DNA from: Paenibacillus sp. DMB5
GTDB lineage: Bacteria > Bacillota > Bacilli > Paenibacillales > Paenibacillaceae
DNA length: 36,292 nucleotides
Direction of reading: 5' to 3'
Assembly: GCF_001517085.1 (NCBI RefSeq)
Contig: NZ_LRAC01000157.1
Coordinates: forward strand, 1 to 36,292
Program-made: the position numbers and the translations under genes
In this document: positions 31,747 to 36,292 of the stretch, piece by piece
How positions within the stretch are numbered: position 1 is the first letter of the stretch
Layout: every line of letters starts with the position of its first letter
The notes under the pieces: generated by a model
Told to the model about the DNA's origin: nothing
What the model saw: the letters and a program-made list of their open reading frames with translations, nothing else
Database searches by the model: none

Positions 31747-32388
31747 TTACAAAAGCGAAACAAGCTGTTCCCCGAATTGGAGCTTACCGCCTTTTTTGCG
31801 GCATACCTCCAGATTGACATTAGGCTCCGGCAGAGCCGGATCATGCTGCAAAGACAAACCGAACAGTTCACTTGCCTCATGGAAGCGCTCCTGTGAGGCC
31901 CTGATGCAGCCCATGGCATTATAGATCATTGCCTTAAGCTTGCTCTCCCGGATCAGGGCGAGCATATGGTTCAGATGGCTCCAGGCCGTCTCCGCGTCCC
32001 CTTCCTGCAGATAAGCCATGGCCAGATACAGGCGGGCGGCCAGGCTGTCCGGATACCGCCGGATCACTTCCTGAAACTGCTGGATACATTTACCGTACAT
32101 CAGGAGCTTATAATACCCCTGGCCCCGGACAAAAGAATCCATGGCAAGCTCGGGCGCCTCCTGCTGCGGCACTTCTTCCTCAGGCTCGAGCTGCAGTTCA
32201 GTCTGTTCCCGGAACTGGCTCAGCTGCTCGGCAAAGGCCAGCCACTCGTCCATCACTTTGTCACTGAGCCTGTGAAGCATGTTGTACTTGCGGATCAGTT
32301 CATTCCGGTACTCCCCCTCCGAAGAGGGGTAGTCACGGGCAATCTCCTGGAGCATCTTGTTCATTTCAGCAAATAAATGTTGAAACAT
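31747..32388 (-). CDS. TPR-repeat protein of unknown role
   Basis: This is a 213-aa soluble protein from ATG 32388, chosen for the GGGGGATGG just upstream; an in-frame start 21 codons earlier lacks one. The N-terminal half is helical and acidic. The C-terminal half has at least two tetratricopeptide-like units (RLYLAMAYLQEGDAETAWSHL and KAMIYNAMGCIRASQERFHEASELFGLSLQHDP), so it probably binds a partner protein. It lies between panD and dinG, where B. subtilis has no such gene as I remember. No enzyme motif was seen. Confidence 0.8.
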   Translation of the reverse strand: MFQHLFAEMNKMLQEIARDYPSSEGEYRNELIRKYNMLHRLSDKVMDEWLAFAEQLSQFREQTELQLEPEEEVPQQEAPELAMDSFVRGQGYYKLLMYGKCIQQFQEVIRRYPDSLAARLYLAMAYLQEGDAETAWSHLNHMLALIRESKLKAMIYNAMGCIRASQERFHEASELFGLSLQHDPALPEPNVNLEVCRKKGGKLQFGEQLVSLL

Positions 32389-32502
32389 CGGGCCATCCCC
32401 CTTTACTGAACATGAAATCAGCCTAAGCTTGCCTGCCTTCATTTTTCGCAAAGTCGGGGCGGTTCATCCCTGCCATTGATTACATGGCCTGCAGCTGTCT
32501 TA

Positions 32503-32886
32503 TCAGGCGATTGTAGCGTGCAGCTCATGGTCAGCCAGCTTGACCGGCTTATTGTCTGCGTCCACAAACACAACCGTCGGCTTGTGGCCGGCCAGTTCAT
32601 CAGCGGACAGCATTGCATAAGAGATAATAATGACTGTATCACCAGGCTGCACCAGGCGGGCCGCCGCCCCGTTAAGGCAGATGACGCCGCTGCCGCGCGG
32701 GCCCGGAATAACGTAGGTTTCCAGCCGGGAGCCGTTATTATTGTCCACAATCTGTACCTTTTCGTTCTCAAGCAGGTCGGCCGCTTCCATCAGATCCTCA
32801 TCAATCGTAATGCTGCCTACATAATTAAGATTGGCCTCTGTCACCGTCGCACGGTGAATTTTGGATTTCATCATATGTCTAAACAA
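32503..32886 (-). CDS. panD: Aspartate 1-decarboxylase proenzyme
   Basis: PanD makes beta-alanine for pantothenate. It is made as a proenzyme that cuts itself at Gly-Ser to form a pyruvoyl group; the site is seen in NYVGSITID. I set the start at TTG 32886: GGAGG lies nine bases upstream, and this start puts His11 and Gly24-Ser25 at the same numbers as in E. coli and B. subtilis PanD. The ATG pair at 32874/32871 would give a shorter N-terminus without a good site. The TTG overlaps the panC stop codon (8 bases). At 127 aa it is full length. Confidence 0.95.
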   Translation of the reverse strand: MFRHMMKSKIHRATVTEANLNYVGSITIDEDLMEAADLLENEKVQIVDNNNGSRLETYVIPGPRGSGVICLNGAAARLVQPGDTVIIISYAMLSADELAGHKPTVVFVDADNKPVKLADHELHATIA

Positions 32887-33769
32887 GGGCGGGAGCCTCC
32901 TTCGGAATAAATACATTATTGTCGATCAGCCGGGTTCTGCCGAATTTGACCGCCAGCGCAATGATAATCTCACTGCCGGAGTTAGTAAGCGGCGATCCGG
33001 GTTCCAGCGTCTCCAGATCAGGGAAAGTCAGAATTTCCACATAATCGATTACGGCCAGCGGAGCCGAGGATATTTCCGAGACAAGAAGCGTCCGGGCTTC
33101 ATCTGCAGTACGGACCGAACCCTCGTCCATTGCCTGACGAACAGCCTTTAGTGAACGGGACAGCACAAGCGCCTGGCTGCGCTCTTCTGCTGACAGATAG
33201 ACATTGCGCGAGCTGAGCGCCAGCCCGTCATTCTCGCGGACGATCGGACAGGCAATAATTTCAACATTCATATTGAGGTCGGATACCATGCGGCGCAGTA
33301 CCGCCACCTGCTGGGCATCCTTTAGCCCGAAGAAGGCATAATCAGGCTGTACCATATTAAACAGCTTGTTAACTACAGTGGTTACACCGTCGAAATGCCC
33401 CGGACGTGAAGCGCCGCAGAGTCTGGTAGTCAGTGAGGATACCGAGATCTTGGTAAGTGTAGGCTGCGGGTACATTTCCTCCACACTCGGAATGAAGACG
33501 ATATCTGCACCCTCCCGCTCGGCAAGCTCCAGGTCGCGTGCTTCATCACGCGGATAAGAGGCATAATCCTCATTCGGCCCGAATTGCAGCGGATTGACAA
33601 AAATGCTCATCACCACCGTATTGCTCTTCTCACCGGCCTTGCGCAGCAGACTGGCATGTCCTTCGTGCAGGTATCCCATAGTCGGCACAAAACCGACTGG
33701 AGTATGCCCTCCCTGACGCATATAATCAAGCGCTTCGCGCAATTGTGCTACTGTTCTGACTACTCTCAT
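32879..33769 (-). CDS. panC: Pantothenate synthetase (pantoate--beta-alanine ligase)
   Basis: PanC joins pantoate and beta-alanine using ATP. The HxGH nucleotide-binding motif lies in PTMGYLHEGHASLLR. FVNPLQFGPNEDYASYPRD, FGLKDAQQ and IVRENDGLALSSRNVYLS are further signatures. At 296 aa from ATG 33769 (MRVVRTVAQLREA) it is typical; a longer frame upstream would overlap panB. The ATG lies one base after the panB stop, and the gene's own stop overlaps the panD start, so all three are translated as a chain. Confidence 0.96.
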   Translation of the reverse strand: MRVVRTVAQLREALDYMRQGGHTPVGFVPTMGYLHEGHASLLRKAGEKSNTVVMSIFVNPLQFGPNEDYASYPRDEARDLELAEREGADIVFIPSVEEMYPQPTLTKISVSSLTTRLCGASRPGHFDGVTTVVNKLFNMVQPDYAFFGLKDAQQVAVLRRMVSDLNMNVEIIACPIVRENDGLALSSRNVYLSAEERSQALVLSRSLKAVRQAMDEGSVRTADEARTLLVSEISSAPLAVIDYVEILTFPDLETLEPGSPLTNSGSEIIIALAVKFGRTRLIDNNVFIPKEAPALV

Positions 33770-33770
33770 C

Positions 33771-34637
33771 TTACTTCTCTCCTTTTCCGGCAGCGCCGTA
33801 TAAAGATTCCAGTACATGCTCATCGGCATTAAAAACATGATTCTCCGCAGGGAAGGAACGCTCCTTCACTTCCTTAACATAGCTGCTGATGCCTTCCCGG
33901 ATAATACTGCCGACATCCGCATATGTTTTGACAAAACGCTTCTCCCGGTAAGGTGAGGCATAACGCACAAGATCATGGAACACGAGTACCTGACCGTCAC
34001 AGTATCGTCCTGCCCCAATGCCGATCGTCGGAATGCTGAGCGCCTTCGTAATGGCTTCCGCCACTTCCTCAGTCACCAGCTCAAGTACAATCCCGAAAGC
34101 ACCGGCTGCTTCCAGCGCCTTAGCCTCATTCATCAGCCGCTGTGCATCCTCAGGGTCCTTCCCCTGAATCCGGTAGCCGCCGATCATATTGACCGACTGC
34201 GGAGTCAGGCCGATATGTCCGAGAACAGGCACTCCCGCCTTCGTGACAGCAGACACGGCTTCGCAGATTTCCAGCCCGCCTTCCATCTTAACCGCATGGG
34301 CACGGCCTTCCTGCATCAGTCTGCGCACTCCGCGCAGCGTCTCATCAACGCCCCCGTGATAGGTCATAAAAGGCATGTCAGCCACTATAAAAGTGTTCTG
34401 CGCCCCCCGGACGACAGAGCGGGTATGGTAGACCATATCGTCGATCGTTACCGGCAGTGTCGTATCATAGCCGAGTACCACATTTCCCAGCGAATCACCG
34501 ACGAGGATCAGGTCAATCCCCGCCTCTTCGGCCAGCAGCGCCGAAGGATAATCATAAGCGGTCAGCATGCTCAGGGGCACACCCTCCGCTTTCATTTTTT
34601 TCATCTTTACAATGTTCAGTGCATGTTTGTCAGCCAC
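33771..34637 (-). CDS. panB: 3-methyl-2-oxobutanoate hydroxymethyltransferase
   Basis: PanB makes ketopantoate from ketoisovalerate and methylenetetrahydrofolate. It shows MLTAYDYPSALLAEEAGID, LVGDSLGNVVLGYD, VKMEGG and GHIGLTPQSVNMIGGY. I prefer the GTG at 34637 (ADKHALNIVKMKKMK follows), because AGGGG lies 10 bases upstream; the ATG at 34646 has that site too close, and a TTG at 34664 has none. About 289 aa. It is the first gene of panBCD, behind a long structured leader. Confidence 0.94.
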   Translation of the reverse strand: MADKHALNIVKMKKMKAEGVPLSMLTAYDYPSALLAEEAGIDLILVGDSLGNVVLGYDTTLPVTIDDMVYHTRSVVRGAQNTFIVADMPFMTYHGGVDETLRGVRRLMQEGRAHAVKMEGGLEICEAVSAVTKAGVPVLGHIGLTPQSVNMIGGYRIQGKDPEDAQRLMNEAKALEAAGAFGIVLELVTEEVAEAITKALSIPTIGIGAGRYCDGQVLVFHDLVRYASPYREKRFVKTYADVGSIIREGISSYVKEVKERSFPAENHVFNADEHVLESLYGAAGKGEK

Positions 34638-34666
34638 TCTCTCCATTCCCCTTTTCGCAGTCAAGT

Positions 34667-34757
34667 AGAAACGGCTTCGCCGTCCTTTAGGGAAGGCGGC
34701 ACCCGTTTCTGCGAGAATTATCAGAAGGATAAGTCATAAGGCTTGGACTTCTGATAA
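34667..34757. repeat. Two adjacent long hairpins just upstream of panB
   Basis: First hairpin: AGAAACGG (34667-34674) pairs with CCGTTTCT (34703-34710), enclosing GCCG-T-CCTT / AAGG-CGGC. Second: TTATCAGAAG (34718-34727) pairs perfectly with CTTCTGATAA (34748-34757). I have the impression that such paired palindromes are widespread in Paenibacillus intergenic DNA, but that is memory, not measurement. They lie in the panB leader, the first ending about 30 bases from the start codon. Confidence 0.65.
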
Positions 34758-34783
34758 GTTAAAGTACGCGTAAACGCGCAAAC

Positions 34784-34989
34784 AAAAAAACCCTTTAGCA
34801 TAATCGGCTAAATAGGTCCGAAGGGCAAAAAAGAGTCACTCGCGATCGTCCCTTCTGTCTCGGTCCTTACGGCTCAGAGCAGAATCCAACGTAACCGTCT
34901 TGTACAGTTATGAAGGTACATCCAAAAGCAATTACTCAGTTATTAAAGCCTAGCCGGAGTACAGTTCGCACCAAGGCGATACCGTCTCT
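34784..34989 (-). ncRNA. Structured leader RNA of panBCD with intrinsic terminator (candidate pan-motif element)
   Basis: About 200 nt run from a promoter-like site to an intrinsic terminator ahead of panB. The terminator on the minus strand pairs CCC/GGG and TTTAGC/GCTAAA and ends in seven T (34790-34784). Within the leader a hairpin (about 34882-34850) has outer TTCTG/CAGAA, CTC/GAG with a bulged A, inner CC/GG closed by a GTAA loop, and possible bulged adenines in GAG and GGACC. A pan RNA motif with bulged adenines is known upstream of pantothenate operons in Firmicutes. The match is suggested by context and this hairpin, not proven. An unrelated small RNA is the alternative. Confidence 0.5.
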
Positions 34990-34995
34990 GTCCAT

Positions 34996-35004
34996 AGTAT
35001 ACCA
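34996..35004 (-). promoter_or_regulatory. Extended -10 promoter for the panBCD leader
   Basis: On the minus strand the sequence TGGTATACT is a TGn-TATACT extended -10 element. No good -35 hexamer lies 17 bases upstream, as is common with extended -10 promoters. Transcription would begin near 34989, just behind the birA terminator. Confidence 0.5.
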
Positions 35005-35024
35005 AAACCTGTCGCCAATTACAC

Positions 35025-35062
35025 GAAAAAAATATGACAAGGGATGGAACCCTTGTCATATC
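35025..35062 (-). terminator. Intrinsic terminator of cca-birA
   Basis: ATATGACAAGGG pairs perfectly with CCCTTGTCATAT around TTCCAT and is followed by seven T on the minus strand. The stem begins within the last bases of the birA stop codon. Confidence 0.93.
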
Positions 35063-35861
35063 AGATCATTTCTATCTCCCCTGACAGGATGCTGGTGATG
35101 TTGCCAGCCTCATCCTGCAGCTGCAGTCCGCCGTTCTCATCCAGTCCCACTGCCTTACCTTCAGAGCGGCCCTGGGGTGTTGTGAAGCTTATCTGGCGTC
35201 CAAGCGTCACCGACATAGATTCCCAGAGCTCCTTCACAGGCCGGAAGCCCTGATCCAGGTACAGACAGTAGAGATATTCCAGCTCAGTCAGCACAGCCCG
35301 GGTCAGCTGTTCACGGTCAACCGGGATGCCTCCGCCTTCGATGAGCAGCGAGGTTCCGACGCCCTGCAGATAGTCCGGATAGTCCTCCTCGGTCAGATTG
35401 GCAGAGATGCCGATGCCGGCGATGGCATAATGCAGGCCTCCTTCCCGGAGGGAGGATTCCAGCAGGATGCCGCAGATTTTGCGTCCGCCGGCCAGCAGAT
35501 CATTCGGCCATTTAATTCCGGCCGGCACACCGGTCACTTCACGGATGGCTGTGCAGACAGCCACCCCGGCCAGCAGCGTAAGCTGCGGCGTCAGGGCAAG
35601 CGGCAGGTCAGGGCGGAGCACAATGCTCATCCAGATGCCCTTGCCCTTTGGCGAATGCCATTTCCGGCCCATCCGGCCGCGGCCGCCGGTCTGCTCCTCG
35701 GCCCGGACGGCTGTACCTTCGGGGGCACCTGCCTCAGCAAGCTTCTTCACTTCCTCCTGAGTTGAAACCACTGAGTCAAGCAGCTGCAGGCGGTCCTGCC
35801 AGCCGGAAACGAAGCTGTCGCGTGCCGGAAGGCCGGGCACAGGCTTATGGTTATGATTCAT
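35061..35861 (-). CDS. birA: Biotin--[acetyl-CoA-carboxylase] ligase, short form without DNA-binding domain
   Basis: BirA attaches biotin to the carrier protein of acetyl-CoA carboxylase. The catalytic core is complete: TGGRGRMGRKWHSPKG, KWPNDLLAGGRKICGILLE, IAGIGISANLT, and the C-terminal SH3-like end (LGRQISFTTPQGRSEGKAVG). At 266 aa it begins almost directly with the catalytic domain (LQLLDSVVSTQEEVKKL). The N-terminal helix-turn-helix usual in Bacillus BirA (about 60-70 residues) is absent. Its ATG overlaps the cca stop by 11 bases, leaving no room for such a domain. It should therefore ligate biotin but not act as the classical bio repressor. Confidence 0.93.
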   Translation of the reverse strand: MNHNHKPVPGLPARDSFVSGWQDRLQLLDSVVSTQEEVKKLAEAGAPEGTAVRAEEQTGGRGRMGRKWHSPKGKGIWMSIVLRPDLPLALTPQLTLLAGVAVCTAIREVTGVPAGIKWPNDLLAGGRKICGILLESSLREGGLHYAIAGIGISANLTEEDYPDYLQGVGTSLLIEGGGIPVDREQLTRAVLTELEYLYCLYLDQGFRPVKELWESMSVTLGRQISFTTPQGRSEGKAVGLDENGGLQLQDEAGNITSILSGEIEMI

Positions 35862-36292
35862 CTATATCCATCCTTCTTGCTTCTTGAAGCAATACTTGTC
35901 GGTCATTCGGGCAGTCCCCCGCCGCTACAGCCAGCAGCAGCTTATTCAGCAGCACACCGAGCCACGGCCCGGGAGTCTTGTCAAGCAGACCGGCCAGCTC
36001 CTTGCCGGACACCGCCAGTTCGGCGAGCGAGCGGATTGGCATCTCTTCGGTCCATGACCGGAGAGTAGCGGGCAGGATATGCTGGCGGATCAGCGCTGCG
36101 CTGTCAGCTGCGCGTGAGACGGGCTGGCCCGCTGGCGCTGCGTTGTCAGTTGCGTGTGAGACGGGCTCGCCCGCTGGCGTTGCGCTGTCGGCTGCGTGCA
36201 AGACGGGCCTACCGGCTGGCGCAGCCATGCCGGCGCCCTGTGCAGGCGGCTCCGCGCTGCCTGCAGTGCCTGCGGCGCCTGCGGCAGCGCCG
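35851..36292 (-). CDS. cca: CCA tRNA nucleotidyltransferase, C-terminal part (5' end beyond window)
   Basis: Only the last part is inside the window. The end LAVSGKELAGLLDKTPGPWLGVLLNKLLLAVAAGDCPND is the typical C-terminal helix of Bacillus-type CCA enzymes, which add CCA to tRNA 3' ends. Before it lies a long low-complexity stretch rich in Ala, Gly and Pro, including three 14-residue repeats (PAGxPVxxAxDxAx), open to the window edge. The low-complexity insert is unusual for this enzyme. The start lies outside. Position directly before birA matches the cca-birA-panBCD order of B. subtilis. Confidence 0.85.
   Translation of the reverse strand, partial: GAAAGAAGTAGSAEPPAQGAGMAAPAGRPVLHAADSATPAGEPVSHATDNAAPAGQPVSRAADSAALIRQHILPATLRSWTEEMPIRSLAELAVSGKELAGLLDKTPGPWLGVLLNKLLLAVAAGDCPNDRQVLLQEARRMDIDES
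36094..36219 (-). repeat. Three tandem 42-bp repeats inside cca
   Basis: In the cca frame the units read PAGRPVLHAADSAT, PAGEPVSHATDNAA and PAGQPVSRAADSAA, each 14 codons. The DNA copies are similar but not identical, so the array has aged. It lies in frame inside a longer Gly/Ala/Pro-rich insert. Confidence 0.85.

Noticed and set aside
33770..33838. N-terminal extension of panC by 23 codons
   Set aside because: It would overlap panB, and the core MRVVRTVAQLREA has the expected start directly after the panB stop.
34784..34989. 6S RNA as identity of the panB leader
   Set aside because: The length of about 200 nt fits, but a long closing stem between the ends and a central bubble could not be drawn; position ahead of panB favours an attenuator.

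Overview
The window looks like chromosomal DNA of a Paenibacillus or a close relative (Bacillota). This is an inference from three things: moderately GC-rich coding DNA, strong AGGAGG-type ribosome binding sites with many TTG/GTG starts, and gene content such as SLH-domain surface protein, tandem amidases with copper-amine-oxidase-N and AMIN domains, rex, dinG with a fused exonuclease, a T-box on proBAC and dnaD. The backbone cca-birA-panBCD-dinG-tseB(ypmB)-asnS-dnaD-...-nth follows the order remembered from Bacillus subtilis. Extra blocks sit between those genes: a TPR gene, rex-mtaD, an FtsH-like pair, hbd-ackA, proBAC, leuCD and an envelope block. No tRNA, rRNA, CRISPR, insertion sequence or prophage was seen.

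Layout from left to right. 1-1524 (-) is a dynamin-like GTPase running off the left edge. 1549-2276 is gene-free and rich in small palindromes. 2277-3734 (-) holds a small helical protein, a conserved 88-aa protein and nth. 3923-10734 (-) is a cell-envelope block: an SLH protein, a GerMN lipoprotein and two tandem N-acetylmuramoyl-L-alanine amidases. The dynamin gene and every gene of the envelope block show what looks like a single missing base, five in all. 10926-12989 (-) is leuDC. 13208-18917 (+) is the only plus-strand block: a small membrane-anchored protein, a LysR regulator with a palindromic operator, and a proline-codon T-box ahead of proB-proA-proC.

19217-23365 (-) is the tight operon hbd-ackA-asnS-dnaD. 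23497-25534 (-) is a two-gene membrane unit: a 180-aa single-pass protein overlapping an FtsH-like AAA+ zinc metalloprotease that lacks FtsH's usual extracytoplasmic domain. 25535-26140 is gene-free, with two terminators and a possible gene remnant. 26141-31631 (-) holds tseB-like, mtaD, rex (overlapping mtaD) and dinG. 31747-34637 (-) holds a TPR protein and panD-panC-panB with overlapping or nearly touching ends. 34665-35060 is a long structured leader ahead of panB, with its own promoter-like site, an intrinsic terminator and two large hairpins. 35061-36292 (-) is a biotin ligase without the usual N-terminal DNA-binding domain, overlapping the 3' end of cca, which has a repetitive Ala/Gly/Pro-rich insert and runs off the right edge.

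Functionally the window mixes housekeeping biosynthesis (leucine, proline, pantothenate, biotin attachment, Asn-tRNA), replication and repair (DnaD, DinG, Nth), redox and fermentation control (Rex, AckA, Hbd) and cell-surface remodelling (amidases, SLH, TseB, dynamin). The observations most worth following are the split FtsH-like pair, the panB leader RNA and the cluster of one-base frame shifts.
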